Shown here piece by piece: positions 17,309 to 26,935 of a stretch of DNA of 64,000 nucleotides. Numbering within the stretch: the first letter of the stretch is position 1; every line of letters begins with the position of its first letter. The notes below the pieces were generated by a model. That model did not search any database. It was not told the DNA's origin and saw nothing but the letters and a program-made list of their open reading frames with translations. Both the position numbers and the translations under genes were made by a program. This DNA comes from Gammaproteobacteria bacterium (lineage in GTDB: Bacteria > Pseudomonadota > Gammaproteobacteria > Burkholderiales > Burkholderiaceae_B), in assembly GCA_018815245.1 (NCBI GenBank), contig JAHIXK010000005.1, forward strand, positions 186,001 to 250,000. The letters run 5' to 3'.

Positions 17309-17800
17309 TCAGTGTGCAGCCATTCGTCTCAAACGCTTTTTCGGCGTGTTTAACGTTAGCGCCAGGCCCTGTTCCAATAGGGTTCGAGCCAGGGTTTCGT
17401 CGCCAAACCCGTAGGGCGATTCAGGTGTGTTTTCGTACAGCAAGCCCAAATACAAATACGCTGCACCGTCATTGGGTGCCAGTGTTATTGCCCGTTCAAG
17501 CGATGCCTTTGCACGCTTGAGCAATGCCAGCCCGGCCAGGCCGCCCAGCGATTTTGCATAGCCTGTTAGTACCACACCATTCCAAAGCAGAATTTTTGCA
17601 TCGTTAGGATAGCTGATGGCCAATTCCTGCGTCGTTTCGGAAAGCTTGCAAAGCAAGGCTTCGCGAGTGCGCACAAAGTCGCAGCGCAGTGCCTCTGCCC
17701 ATGCGGTTTGAATGGATGGCACACAGTGTGCGGGGGCGGCTTTAAATTGAACGTGAACGGCAGGTGTATTTGTTTCAATTACATTGAATACGCGTCTCAT
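17309..17800 (-). CDS. TPR-like helical protein
   Basis: The 163-residue protein has two recognisable TPR-like helix pairs, seen in AKASLERAITLAPNDGAAYLYLGLLYE and LARTLLEQGLAL spaced as in tetratricopeptide arrays. No signal peptide or catalytic motif is seen. GGGAG lies 6 nt upstream of the ATG. It sits between pqqA (convergent) and the terminator of the beta-propeller gene, so it has its own short transcript. A link to the PQQ theme is possible from location only. Confidence 0.65.
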   Translation of the reverse strand: MRRVFNVIETNTPAVHVQFKAAPAHCVPSIQTAWAEALRCDFVRTREALLCKLSETTQELAISYPNDAKILLWNGVVLTGYAKSLGGLAGLALLKRAKASLERAITLAPNDGAAYLYLGLLYENTPESPYGFGDETLARTLLEQGLALTLNTPKKRLRRMAAH

Positions 17801-17913
17801 ATGTAACTCCCTAGGGGCGTTTTACTATTTGAATGTGTTGCGTCAAGGCAACCGATTCCTTGATTAACGCTGAAAATTCGTTTAGGAGTACATGCGGTCA
17901 AAAAAATTTGAAA

Positions 17914-17948
17914 ACAAAAAAGGAGTGGTTTTGCGACTCCTTTTTTGT
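17914..17948. terminator. Rho-independent terminator, symmetrical
   Basis: A perfect 13-bp inverted repeat (ACAAAAAAGGAGT / ACTCCTTTTTTGT) with a 9-nt loop gives T-runs on both strands. It lies 63 nt past the stop of the minus-strand beta-propeller gene and ahead of the TPR-like gene. Confidence 0.85.
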
Positions 17949-18011
17949 GTAGTAGAACCACTGTAGTTATTTCACTGAATTCAAATAGTGCCAATGCATC
18001 TCGATTGATGG

Positions 18012-19121
18012 TTAACCTGGAATATCCAGTGAACCAACCGATTTTGGGGCAACCATCACCCCCCAAGGCATATTGCCTTCGGGAATGTCTTTGATCACAT
18101 TGCCGCTTGCATAGTCCAGCACCAGAATATTGTTGCTGCGGCCACAAGCCACAATCAACTGTTTGTCATCGGGGGTAAAGCTGAAGTGCCAGCACCTGTC
18201 GCCCACTGGCATTTCACGTTTCAGTTCCAGCGTTTTTGAGTCAAACACTTGAATGGCTTTTCCACGCGCCAATGCCACCACGATTTCAGAGCCGTCGCGG
18301 TTGTAAGTTACGCCGTAGGGCACTTCGCCCGTGGGTGCTTCTTTAATCACATTGTATTCTTTGTCCAGAATCAGCATTTTGTTGCCATATTCCAGCGTGA
18401 CCACAAACTGTTCGCCATCGGGTGAACGTTTCACACCGCGTGGGCGAATGCCATAGCTTTCGGTGTCGATCTGTTTGATTTTCTCGCCAGTTTCAATGTC
18501 GTGCACCGATACGTTTTCATCGGCCTCGTTGGTCACGATGATGTGTTTGCCATCGGCTGAAAATTCAATGCCTTCGGTTTCAAACCCGGCGGTGATTTCC
18601 TTGATCTTTTCGCCTTTCACCAAATCGATTACCGCAATTTGTGCGGGCAACTCATCACCTTCCTCGCGTTCTTCTTCAAGCGCTTTGGCTTCTGCTGAAC
18701 CAGGCTTTGGGGGTGGGCCGCCTTTGGCTGAAGGCTCGTACGCCACAAACGCCAGCTTGCCCATCACGCGCACGAATTCCGGGTTGATTCCAACTGGCAC
18801 GCGGCGCACCACCTGGTTGGTTGCCGTGTCTATGATGGCAAGGTCTTTGGTTTCTTTCACGGCCACTACCAACAATTTTCCATCGTCAGTCAGGCCGACA
18901 CCGCGGCCACCTTCACCCACGGCTATTTCACCAATCTTTGCGTAATCGGCCAGGGAATAGATGGTGACCGGGCCGTCTTGGTGGGTTACATAGACCACGG
19001 CTTGCGGTGCGGCCTGTTCAACAGGCACGGATACTTCCGGTGGCACGGTTTCTTCTTTTTTGGAACAGGCTGACAGCGCAACTGCCATGCCCAGTGCCAA
19101 CGCGGTGATTTTTAACGTCAT
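18012..19121 (-). CDS. YVTN-type beta-propeller lipoprotein, PQQ-catabolism-associated type
   Basis: The 369-residue protein has a lipoprotein signal with LSAC (C19), a short linker and a beta-propeller of about seven blades. The repeats are of the type VGINPEFV, ADGKHIIVTNEADENVSVHDI and PDDKQLIVACGRSNNILVLD. A Pro/Glu-rich insertion lies at about 134-160. Propellers of this kind are often encoded next to PQQ-dependent alcohol dehydrogenase systems, and pqqA is under 1 kb away. A general YncE-like periplasmic propeller is the alternative. GGGAGAAGAG precedes the ATG, and a symmetrical terminator follows. Confidence 0.8.
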   Translation of the reverse strand: MTLKITALALGMAVALSACSKKEETVPPEVSVPVEQAAPQAVVYVTHQDGPVTIYSLADYAKIGEIAVGEGGRGVGLTDDGKLLVVAVKETKDLAIIDTATNQVVRRVPVGINPEFVRVMGKLAFVAYEPSAKGGPPPKPGSAEAKALEEEREEGDELPAQIAVIDLVKGEKIKEITAGFETEGIEFSADGKHIIVTNEADENVSVHDIETGEKIKQIDTESYGIRPRGVKRSPDGEQFVVTLEYGNKMLILDKEYNVIKEAPTGEVPYGVTYNRDGSEIVVALARGKAIQVFDSKTLELKREMPVGDRCWHFSFTPDDKQLIVACGRSNNILVLDYASGNVIKDIPEGNMPWGVMVAPKSVGSLDIPG

Positions 19122-19305
19122 GTCTCTTCTCCCTGATTGCTCAATTTTCTGAAATATGAATAGTCATTGTGACAGGTCATGTTGGCAATTCCCTCCAAAC
19201 GTTGATTTAACGTGGTTTTGCGAAGCATTTTGAACCTTTGTGACGATTTGGTTTCAATACACTAACGAATGTGACCTGTAACCCCTTTGTAAAGAAAGCG
19301 CCGCG

Positions 19306-20160
19306 ATGAAGTACACCGAAGAAAAAGAAAAACGTCTAACTGATTCGCGTTTGATGCCACGCATGGCGCTGTCTGCATCCATGGGTTTCGCGGCGTACTG
19401 GACCTACCTGTATTTCAGTCAAACAAAGCATATTTTCAGTCCGGCACTGAAACACCACGATGTACTGACCCACCGTGCACACGAATTCACTGAACTGCGT
19501 TTGCAGGTTGCGCCCGGTGTTGAACTGGAGGGGTGGGTTCGCATGCCCGCTGGCATGGGTGGTGCGGGCAGCAAGGCACCTTGCGCCATTTATTTTGGCG
19601 GGCGCAGTGAAGATGTTCGCTGGTTGCTCAATGAAGCACAGGGTTTCAAGAATTTGCCGCTGGTGTTTTTTAACTATCGCGGCTACGGCAATTCCAAAGG
19701 CACGCCAATCGAAAAACACCTTGTGGCCGATGCCCGTGTAATTTACAAATGGATTGCTGAACAACCCTGGTGCGACCGCAATCAAATTTCGGTGATAGGG
19801 CGTAGCCTGGGCACTGGCGTGGCCATGCAGTTGGCCGCCAGCACACCGGTTCACAAGCTGGTTTTGATAACGCCATACGACAGCCTGATTGACATTGCCA
19901 AGCGCAGGGTGCCGCTTGCGCCCGTGTCGCTGCTCTTGCGCAGCAAGTTCAAATCAAATGAATGTGCCGTGAATGTTCGCAACCCCACGTTTGTGTTGCT
20001 GGCCGAAAGTGATGAAGTGGTACCGCACGATTCTTCATTACGGTTGATGCAGCATTTTGCGGTCAAGCCTTTGGTAGCCACGGTGAAAGGTACTACCCAT
20101 ATCAGCTTGCCGCACGATGCGGATGCGCAGGGTTTGGTGAGTCATTTTTTGATGGCTTAA
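19306..20160 (+). CDS. Membrane-anchored alpha/beta hydrolase
   Basis: The 284-residue protein has a hydrophobic N-terminal segment (about 20-38) as signal anchor and an alpha/beta hydrolase domain. The oxyanion region is FNYRGYG, the nucleophile elbow GRSLGTG (S167), the acid D236 (AESDEVV) and the base H265 (TTHISLP), a complete catalytic triad. It resembles the BEM46/ABHD13-like serine hydrolases. The substrate is unknown. Its stop overlaps the end of the AraC-type gene on the other strand by 3 nt. Confidence 0.85.
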   Translation: MKYTEEKEKRLTDSRLMPRMALSASMGFAAYWTYLYFSQTKHIFSPALKHHDVLTHRAHEFTELRLQVAPGVELEGWVRMPAGMGGAGSKAPCAIYFGGRSEDVRWLLNEAQGFKNLPLVFFNYRGYGNSKGTPIEKHLVADARVIYKWIAEQPWCDRNQISVIGRSLGTGVAMQLAASTPVHKLVLITPYDSLIDIAKRRVPLAPVSLLLRSKFKSNECAVNVRNPTFVLLAESDEVVPHDSSLRLMQHFAVKPLVATVKGTTHISLPHDADAQGLVSHFLMA

Positions 20161-21218
20161 TTGCCCGAGTGCTCAACCCATCCCCTGTATTCACTCGGTG
20201 TTTTGCCCGTCAGTTTTTTAAACGCCCGCGTGAAGTTTGCGCGGTCCTGGTAGCCCACACGCTGGGCTATTTCATCCACATTAAGCCGTGTGGTTTCAAG
20301 CAACAGGCAAGCATCGCGCTGAATCACTTCACCCAACAAATCGGTGAAGCTTCGTCCTTCATTTTGCAGTTTGCGTTTCAGTGTGCGAACCGACATGTGT
20401 AGCGTGTTGGCCATGTCTTCAAGCTGCGGGTAGTGGCCTTCGCGGCAAATCAACAGGTTCTTCACGCGCCCGCTTAAATTGTCACCCAAGCCCAGCGCAA
20501 TCAACTCTTGCTCGCATTGCTGAATCACCATTTGTGCGGTGGTGGCATTCGCTGTGGGCAAGGGCAGGTCTAACCACGCTGATGGAATTCGAATTTGATT
20601 GCCCGCTGCGTTGAAGCGGCACCGTGGCAAGCTGCTGGCGTAGCTTGCGTAGTACGCGGGTTCTGGCCAGTCGAACCACAGTTCAATGCCGCTTGCCTCG
20701 CGCGTGCTGCCCATGGGGTTGAACAGGCTTTCAAACAAGCGCCACACTTCAATCACAAAATTTTCAATGGCGAATTTGCGCACGGGTTCAAGGGGCATGG
20801 CCTCGCGAATGTGGCACACAAACGTGCGTTCGTCTTCGCTGGTGTCAATGGTGTAGAAGGGCACCTTGGTGGGCAAAAAACGAATGCCCAGTTCAATGGC
20901 TTCGCGCAGGCTTGCACAGCTCATCAGGCCAAAGCCGATCATGCCTGCCTTGGTCAGGCTGCTTTGCAAGCCAATGTCAATGGCAATGTGTTCGCTTTGA
21001 AACAGAGCAAGCAAGTTCATCACCACCAACCCGTGCTGCGCAGCCGCTATTCGCCCGTTGGGTACTTGAAGCTGCTGCAATGTCAGCCCGGTGTGTTCTA
21101 AAACCTGCCCGGCTTCAAAGCCACGCTGCATGGCGTAGTTCACGAAAAACAGCGGGTAGGCTTGCGCCACAGTGGTTTGTTCCAACAGCCGAAGCTGCGA
21201 GTGTTCTTTCAGTTCCAT
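20157..21218 (-). CDS. AraC-family transcriptional regulator
   Basis: The 353-residue protein has an N-terminal ligand-sensing domain of the arabinose-binding-like type (QRGFEAGQVLEHTGL and ELGIRFLPTKVPFY). A C-terminal AraC DNA-binding domain has two HTH motifs (MANTLHMSVRTLKRKLQNEG and IAQRVGYQDRANFTRAFKKL, then GKTPSEYR). This layout is that of OruR/ArgR-like regulators in Pseudomonas and Burkholderia. A start three codons upstream (21227) is possible. It overlaps the end of the DUF4149-like gene, so the two form an operon. The monooxygenase gene at 21802 is a candidate target. Confidence 0.88.
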   Translation of the reverse strand: MELKEHSQLRLLEQTTVAQAYPLFFVNYAMQRGFEAGQVLEHTGLTLQQLQVPNGRIAAAQHGLVVMNLLALFQSEHIAIDIGLQSSLTKAGMIGFGLMSCASLREAIELGIRFLPTKVPFYTIDTSEDERTFVCHIREAMPLEPVRKFAIENFVIEVWRLFESLFNPMGSTREASGIELWFDWPEPAYYASYASSLPRCRFNAAGNQIRIPSAWLDLPLPTANATTAQMVIQQCEQELIALGLGDNLSGRVKNLLICREGHYPQLEDMANTLHMSVRTLKRKLQNEGRSFTDLLGEVIQRDACLLLETTRLNVDEIAQRVGYQDRANFTRAFKKLTGKTPSEYRGWVEHSGN

Positions 21219-21637
21219 GCCCAGCACACCAGCACAGCGCCTGCCACCAGCAACTGCACACTGTTGATAATTACACTTAAACGGTGTTTCGCATTGAATT
21301 CGGTGCCAGCAGCTTTGTCGCCGGCCAGTTCGCGGTCGCGCAGTTCATTGATTTGAAGCATCAGCACTTGCCGCGTGTACACACTGGCCAGCCCGATCAG
21401 CGCGCTGGGCACAAGTACCCAGAACCCGCCGCCCGCAAGGCCTGCAAAAATAGCGCTGAGAAGACCAAAAACGATCACATAAAGGTAGTACCAAGGAAAT
21501 ACAGCCCGAATGAATGGCCCGGCCTGTTCCATTGGCAGCTTGGTAAACACCAGCGGCGCGAACAAGGCCGAGAAGGCTAGGATGCCGCCGAACAATCCGC
21601 CCAAGGCGAGTGTTGTTAATGCTTGAAACCATTCCAT
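21209..21637 (-). CDS. DUF4149-like small membrane protein
   Basis: The 142-residue protein has four predicted TM helices (about 8-30, 45-67, 71-88 and 120-139). The conserved GGILAFSALFAPLVF start and the FPWYY motif are typical of DUF4149/TMEM205-like proteins. Function is unknown. Its 3' end overlaps the AraC-type regulator start by about 10 nt. Confidence 0.7.
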   Translation of the reverse strand: MEWFQALTTLALGGLFGGILAFSALFAPLVFTKLPMEQAGPFIRAVFPWYYLYVIVFGLLSAIFAGLAGGGFWVLVPSALIGLASVYTRQVLMLQINELRDRELAGDKAAGTEFNAKHRLSVIINSVQLLVAGAVLVCWAWN

Positions 21638-21801
21638 AAATCACCTGCTGCAAAGTTGCCACCAGCGTTGATTGTGCATCAGTCAGATTGAGTTGTGGCC
21701 CAAATTGACTCCAAAGTCGTCACTTTTCACACTCACGCCAATTGCCACCTGCCACCTAAACTGAAAGTCATCAAAAATCATTACAAAAAGAGACACATTC
21801 C

Positions 21802-23346
21802 ATGACACAAGAAACACAGAACATTCTTGAAGTTGCCATTGTTGGCGCAGGCGTTTCTGGCCTGGGCATGGGCATTCAGCTACTGAAAGCCGGTGAAACC
21901 AATTTCAGGATTTTCGACAAAGGCCACGATGTGGGCGGCACCTGGCGCGACAACACCTACCCCGGCTGTGGTTGCGACGTAAAAAGCAGCCTGTACAGCT
22001 ATTCATTCGAGCCTTGGGCGGAATGGAGTAACAGCTACGCCAAGCAAGGCGAAATTTACAAATACCTGCGCCATTGCGCCACCAAGTACGGCGTGTACCC
22101 CTACATCCAGTTCAACACCGGCATTACAGGCTCGGTGTTCGATGAAAAAACCGGTTTATGGAACATTTCCACCGCAGATGGAAAAACCATTCAAGCCCGC
22201 AATGTGGTTACTGCGGTTGGTCCTTTCAGCGCACCGAAGGTTGCCGAATTCAAGGGCGCAGAAAAATTCAAAGGAACCACCGTGCACACCGCTGCCTGGG
22301 ATCATTCTATTGAACTGGAAGGCAAACGCGTTGGCTTGATTGGCACCGGTGCCACTGCCGTGCAGGTGGGCCCGGCAATTGCAGACAAAGTGAAAAACCT
22401 GGTGGTGTTTCAGCGCACCGCAAACTGGATCATGCCGCGCCCCGACCGCAATATTGAAGAAGCCGAAAAAGCACTAAACCGCAAAGCGCCCTTCAACATG
22501 AAAATGAACCGCCTGGGTGTGTACTGGTTCAATGAACTAACTGCACCTTTCCTTATTTTAAAGTACGACATGTTCAAGGCGCAGCCCCAAAAAATGTCCA
22601 GCCGCTATTTGGCCCGCAAGGTGAAAGACCCTGAACTGCGCAAAAAGCTGACACCCACGTTCAAGTTTGGCTGCAAGCGCGTACTGGTCAGTTCTGACTG
22701 GTACCCCACCATGCAAAAAGAACACGTGCATCTGGAAACCAATGCCATTGATTGCATCACAGAAAAAGGCATTCGCACTGCCGATGGTGTTGAGCATGAA
22801 CTCGATGTGATCATTTACGCCACTGGCTACGAGGTGCGCCACACAGGTTCACCCATCGACACCAAGGGCATTGGCGGCGCCAGTTTGAACGAGAAGTGGA
22901 AAGACGGTTCAGAAGCCTACCAAGGCATTTCAACAGCTGGTTTTCCCAACCTGTATTTCCTCGTAGGCCCGTTCACCGGCCCCGGCCACACCTCGGTAAT
23001 TGCTTATGCTGAAGCGCAAATCGGCTATGTGATACAGGCGATCAAGTTGCGCCAAAAGCGCAAGCTGAAAGCCATTGCCGTCAAACCCGAGGTGGAACAA
23101 AAGTTTGTCAACGTGATGGATTTCCGCAGTGACCACACCGTGTGGAAAAGTGGCTGCGCCAGTTGGTACCTTAGCCCCAATGGTCGCAACAACACGCTGT
23201 ACCCCGGTTTGAATGCCGAGTACCGCATGCGTGTGGCGCGTTTCAACCCGGCAGAATATGTGTTGACGGGCAGTTGCGGCAACACGGTCAAACCCAAAAT
23301 TGCCGATCATATTCGTACCGGTTGGATGGCGTTGAAAGTGGCTTGA
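21802..23346 (+). CDS. Flavin-containing (Baeyer-Villiger-type) monooxygenase
   Basis: The 514-residue FAD/NADPH enzyme has the first Rossmann motif VGAGVSGLGMGIQL, the GGTWRDNTYPGCGCD segment and the fingerprint FKGTTVHTAAWDHS, which fits the BVMO consensus FxGxxxHxxxW(P/D). A second Rossmann motif (GLIGTGATAVQV) and YATGYEV follow. Such enzymes insert oxygen next to a ketone or hydroxylate lipophilic substrates; the substrate here is unknown. AGAG precedes the ATG. It leads a row with a ThDP enzyme and an aldehyde dehydrogenase, 95 nt upstream of the former. Confidence 0.92.
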   Translation: MTQETQNILEVAIVGAGVSGLGMGIQLLKAGETNFRIFDKGHDVGGTWRDNTYPGCGCDVKSSLYSYSFEPWAEWSNSYAKQGEIYKYLRHCATKYGVYPYIQFNTGITGSVFDEKTGLWNISTADGKTIQARNVVTAVGPFSAPKVAEFKGAEKFKGTTVHTAAWDHSIELEGKRVGLIGTGATAVQVGPAIADKVKNLVVFQRTANWIMPRPDRNIEEAEKALNRKAPFNMKMNRLGVYWFNELTAPFLILKYDMFKAQPQKMSSRYLARKVKDPELRKKLTPTFKFGCKRVLVSSDWYPTMQKEHVHLETNAIDCITEKGIRTADGVEHELDVIIYATGYEVRHTGSPIDTKGIGGASLNEKWKDGSEAYQGISTAGFPNLYFLVGPFTGPGHTSVIAYAEAQIGYVIQAIKLRQKRKLKAIAVKPEVEQKFVNVMDFRSDHTVWKSGCASWYLSPNGRNNTLYPGLNAEYRMRVARFNPAEYVLTGSCGNTVKPKIADHIRTGWMALKVA

Positions 23347-23441
23347 TTGATTTGTGCATCAGCCCATGCAGGCTGGACATGGGTATTGAAATTGCAGGCT
23401 AACAAGCAGACACTGGGCGTTCACCTTTTTGGAGAACGTCC

Positions 23442-25097
23442 ATGTCCACAACAGGCACCAAAGCCTCCGATCTATTCGTACAGGCCCTTGAAGCAGAAGG
23501 CGTTAAACACATTTTTGCAGTGCCGGGCGAAGAAAATCTGGACATGGTTGAAAGTCTGCGCAACAGCAGCATCAAGCTGGTGCTTACCCGCCACGAGCAG
23601 GGGGCCGGCTTCATGGCCGCCACCTACGGCCGTTTAACAGGCCGGGCTGGCGTGTGCATGGCCACCCTCGGCCCCGGGGCCACCAACTTCACCACCCCGG
23701 CTGCCTATGCGCACCTTGGCGCGTTTCCGCTGATCATGATCACCGGGCAAAAGCCCATCAAAAAATCCAAGCAGGGTCAGTTTCAAATTATCGACGTGGT
23801 CAACCTGTTCGCCCCCATTTGCAAAATGAGCAAACAGATTGTTCACGGCAACAACATTCCTGCCTTGGTGCGTGAAGCATTTCGCGTGGCCGAAGAAGAG
23901 CGCCCTGGCGCAGTGCTGCTGGAGCTTCCCGAAGACATTGCCGCAGAACCAACCACCGCCCCGGTGATTCCGCGTGGTGAACGCCACTATGCCGTGGCCG
24001 ACGACGTGGTGTTAAACGAAGCCGTGTCCATGATCCGCTCTGCCCGCATGCCATTGGTATTGCTGGGTGCCGGGGCCAACCGCAAACAGGCACGCCTGGC
24101 CTTGCAGGAATTTATTGAAACAACCGGCATTCCCTTTTTCAGCACGCAAATGGGCAAGGGCGTGGTCGATGAAGGCTCCCCCCATTTTCTGGGCACCGCT
24201 GCGCTTTCTGATGGTGATTATTTGCACTGCGCCATTGAACGGGCTGACCTTATTATCAATGTGGGTCACGACGTGGTTGAAAAACCGCCTTTCTTTATGG
24301 CCATTGGCGGTAAAAAAGTAATTCACGTGAATTATCGTTCTGCCAAAGTAGACCAAGTGTATTTTCCGCAGTGTGAAGTGGTGGGCGACGTGGCCCGGTC
24401 TGTACAAAAGCTGACCCAGAAAATTGGTGGCAAAGTGGTGTGCGACCTTGCTTACTTCAACCGCATTCGCGAAGAAGTTGAACTGCACATTCGGCAGGGT
24501 GCCGACGACGACCGCTTCCCCATAATTCCCCAGCGCTTGGTGGCTGAAACCCGCCGGGCCATGGGCGCGAAAGACATCATCGCGCTGGACAACGGTATTT
24601 ACAAACTTTGGTACGCCCGAAATTACAAGGCATACGAGCCCAATACCGTGTTGCTGGACAACGCCTTGGCCACCATGGGTGCCGGTTTGCCCTCGGCCAT
24701 GATGGCCGCCATGCTGTACCCTGATCGCCGCGTGATGGCCATTTGTGGCGACGGCGGCTTCATGATGAATTCGCAAGAAATTGAAACCGCTGTGCGCCTG
24801 AAATTGAACCTGGTCGTTACCATTCTTAACGACAGTTCTTACGGAATGATCCGCTGGAAACAGGAACACGCAGGTTTTGCCGATTGGGGCCTGGAATTTG
24901 GCAATCCCGACTTTGTAAAGTATGCCGAAGCCTATGGCGCAACCGGCCACCGCGTGAGCAGCGCCGCTGAACTGGTGCCCACGTTTGATCGCGCCTTCAA
25001 TGCCGGTGGGGTGCACATTGTGGACGTGCCCGTTGACTATTCCGAGAACAAAAAAGTATTGATCGACGAACTGGCTGCCAAGGTGTGTTTAATATGA
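23442..25097 (+). CDS. Thiamine-diphosphate enzyme of the acetolactate synthase large-subunit family
   Basis: The 551-residue protein has all three ThDP-family domains. E47 or its neighbour in LVLTRHEQGAGFMA is the cofactor-activating Glu, and TLGPGATNFTTPAAYAH and the ThDP motif GDGGFMMNSQE...ILND follow. Family members make acetolactate, decarboxylate 2-keto acids or cleave 2-hydroxyacyl-CoA. The lack of a small regulatory subunit gene and the aldehyde dehydrogenase fused to the transcript argue for a catabolic role rather than valine synthesis. GGAG lies 9 nt before the ATG. The stop overlaps the next start (ATGA). Confidence 0.88.
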   Translation: MSTTGTKASDLFVQALEAEGVKHIFAVPGEENLDMVESLRNSSIKLVLTRHEQGAGFMAATYGRLTGRAGVCMATLGPGATNFTTPAAYAHLGAFPLIMITGQKPIKKSKQGQFQIIDVVNLFAPICKMSKQIVHGNNIPALVREAFRVAEEERPGAVLLELPEDIAAEPTTAPVIPRGERHYAVADDVVLNEAVSMIRSARMPLVLLGAGANRKQARLALQEFIETTGIPFFSTQMGKGVVDEGSPHFLGTAALSDGDYLHCAIERADLIINVGHDVVEKPPFFMAIGGKKVIHVNYRSAKVDQVYFPQCEVVGDVARSVQKLTQKIGGKVVCDLAYFNRIREEVELHIRQGADDDRFPIIPQRLVAETRRAMGAKDIIALDNGIYKLWYARNYKAYEPNTVLLDNALATMGAGLPSAMMAAMLYPDRRVMAICGDGGFMMNSQEIETAVRLKLNLVVTILNDSSYGMIRWKQEHAGFADWGLEFGNPDFVKYAEAYGATGHRVSSAAELVPTFDRAFNAGGVHIVDVPVDYSENKKVLIDELAAKVCLI

Positions 25098-26494
25098 GCA
25101 ACTCAATGAGCAAATCAATTCTTGAAGTGGTCAACCCCTTTGACCTCAAACCGATCGGCGAGGTGCAACTGGTCGATTGGCCCACCATCGATGATTGGCT
25201 GAACACAGCCAGCCAACTGCACAAAAAGCGGGCCAACTGGCTGCCCATGCACCAGCGCATCGCCATTCTGAAAAAAACCGCGCAGCTAATGCAGGGTCGG
25301 TTCGATGAACTGGCCTTTCAAATTGCCAACGAAGGCGGCAAACCCCTGATGGACGCCAAGGTGGAAGTAACCCGTGCCATTGACGGCGTTGAGTTGTGTA
25401 TCAAAGAACTGGGCCACCTTGCGGGCACGGAAATCCCCATGGACCTAACCGCTGCCGGTGCTGGCCGCATGGCCTTCACCACCCGCGAACCCATTGGCCC
25501 GGTGGTGGCCGTGTCGGCATTTAACCACCCGTTGAACCTGATCGTGCACCAGGTGGGGCCTGCCATTGCTGCCGGGTGCCCGGTTTTGGTGAAGCCTGCC
25601 AGCGCAACACCGCTTAGCTGCCAGGCATTTGTAAACATGTTGTACGAAGCAGGTTTGCCTGAAGAATGGTGCCGCTTTGCGCCTTGCAAAAGCGAGGTTG
25701 CCGAGCAAATGGTGATCGACCCCCGCGTGGCGTTTTTCAGCTTCATTGGTTCAGGGGCGGTGGGTTGGCGCCTTAAAAGCAAACTGGCCCCTGGCACACG
25801 TTGCGCGCTGGAACATGGCGGCGTGGCCCCGGTGATCGTAGATGACTGTGCCGATTTGAATGCCATGATCCCCGCGCTGGTCAAGGGCGGGTTTTATCAT
25901 TCAGGCCAGGTGTGTGTCAGTGTTCAGCGCGTGTATGTGCCCGAAGACATGGCCACCGCCGTGGCTCAGGCCATTGCAGACCGCGCAGCACAACTGAAAG
26001 TGGGCAATGCCATTCTTGACGACACCGAGTGTGGTCCGCTGGTCAACCCGAATGAAGTCAAGCGCGTTGAACAGTGGGTTAATGAGGCCGTGACTGGTGG
26101 TGCGCAAGTGTTCAGTGGCGGGCACAAGCTGGGTGAAACCACCTATGCCCCCACCGTGTTGCTGGATCCGCCTCATGGTGCAAAAGTAAGTACCCAAGAA
26201 GTGTTTGGCCCTGTGGTGTGTGTATTCGGTACAGAATCGTTAAGCGATGCCATTGCGCAAGCCAACAGTTTGCCCGTGGCATTTCAGGCAGCCGTATTCA
26301 CACAGAAATTGAGTGTCGCCATGCGTTGTGTGCGTGAAATTGATGCCACAGCAGTAATGGTCAACGATCACACCGCATTCCGCGTTGATTGGATGCCGTT
26401 TGCAGGTCGTCGGCAGTCGGGCTACGGTGTGGGCGGAATTGGTCACACCATGCGCGACATGACACAGGAAAAAATGTCAGTCATCAAGCTGTAA
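25094..26494 (+). CDS. Aldehyde dehydrogenase family protein
   Basis: The 466-residue NAD(P)-dependent dehydrogenase has VSAFNHPLNL (N in the oxyanion hole), KPASATPLS, the general-base Glu in LEHGGVAP and the catalytic Cys in HSGQVCVSVQR. The C-terminal region ends with the usual GRRQSGYG. It probably oxidises the aldehyde released by the ThDP enzyme, to which it is coupled by a 4-nt overlap. GTG at 25085 is an alternative start but lacks spacing to AAGGTG. Confidence 0.92.
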   Translation: MSNSMSKSILEVVNPFDLKPIGEVQLVDWPTIDDWLNTASQLHKKRANWLPMHQRIAILKKTAQLMQGRFDELAFQIANEGGKPLMDAKVEVTRAIDGVELCIKELGHLAGTEIPMDLTAAGAGRMAFTTREPIGPVVAVSAFNHPLNLIVHQVGPAIAAGCPVLVKPASATPLSCQAFVNMLYEAGLPEEWCRFAPCKSEVAEQMVIDPRVAFFSFIGSGAVGWRLKSKLAPGTRCALEHGGVAPVIVDDCADLNAMIPALVKGGFYHSGQVCVSVQRVYVPEDMATAVAQAIADRAAQLKVGNAILDDTECGPLVNPNEVKRVEQWVNEAVTGGAQVFSGGHKLGETTYAPTVLLDPPHGAKVSTQEVFGPVVCVFGTESLSDAIAQANSLPVAFQAAVFTQKLSVAMRCVREIDATAVMVNDHTAFRVDWMPFAGRRQSGYGVGGIGHTMRDMTQEKMSVIKL

Positions 26495-26517
26495 CTACAT
26501 TGCAAATTCGAAACAAT

Positions 26518-26799
26518 ATGGCACTGAAAAAAGTAAATTTAAGCGACGTCACCGTGCTGATACGCACGCGCAGGCGAGAACTGGGCTTGACCCAAAGACA
26601 ACTGGGTGAACGGCTGGGCATTGACCAGCGAACCGTGTCTTCTCTTGAGAAGAACCCGGGCTCCATCAGCGTGAACCGCTTGTTTGCGGTGCTTGATGCG
26701 CTACAGGTTGGCATGTATTCATCCACGGACCCCCGCGATGAAGGAAGCCTTGCCCGCCTGACCGTTGATCAGTTGTTTCGCAACGCCAAAATAGTGTGA
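26518..26799 (+). CDS. HipB-like XRE-family DNA-binding protein
   Basis: The 93-residue protein has one HTH_3 domain (LIRTRRRELGLTQRQLGERL and RTVSSLEKNPGSISVNRLF), which resembles HipB antitoxins and small regulators. No HipA kinase gene follows, so a stand-alone regulator of the preceding catabolic row is more likely than a toxin-antitoxin partner. It starts 24 nt after the aldehyde dehydrogenase stop, without a clear ribosome site. The open frame extends upstream but only as read-through of the aldehyde dehydrogenase gene. Confidence 0.8.
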   Translation: MALKKVNLSDVTVLIRTRRRELGLTQRQLGERLGIDQRTVSSLEKNPGSISVNRLFAVLDALQVGMYSSTDPRDEGSLARLTVDQLFRNAKIV

Positions 26800-26935
26800 C
26801 CACAGGGGGCTGGTTCGGTCGTGGCGGTGGCATGTTCACCCCGTCTCACCCGGCTGCCATCACCCGAACTGATTTAATTCGCTGAAATCCTGGTTGAGGG
26901 GTAACTTCGCACGGTTATTCGCCTGCAAAGTAGCC

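Noticed and set aside
19160-19290. Inverted repeat (TGACAGGTCAT / ATGTGACCTGT) in the divergent promoter region
   Set aside because: The halves are about 100 nt apart and do not match fully; too weak to call an operator.
26518-26799. HipBA toxin-antitoxin system
   Set aside because: Only the HipB-like protein is present; the next gene is the RHS toxin and no HipA kinase frame exists.
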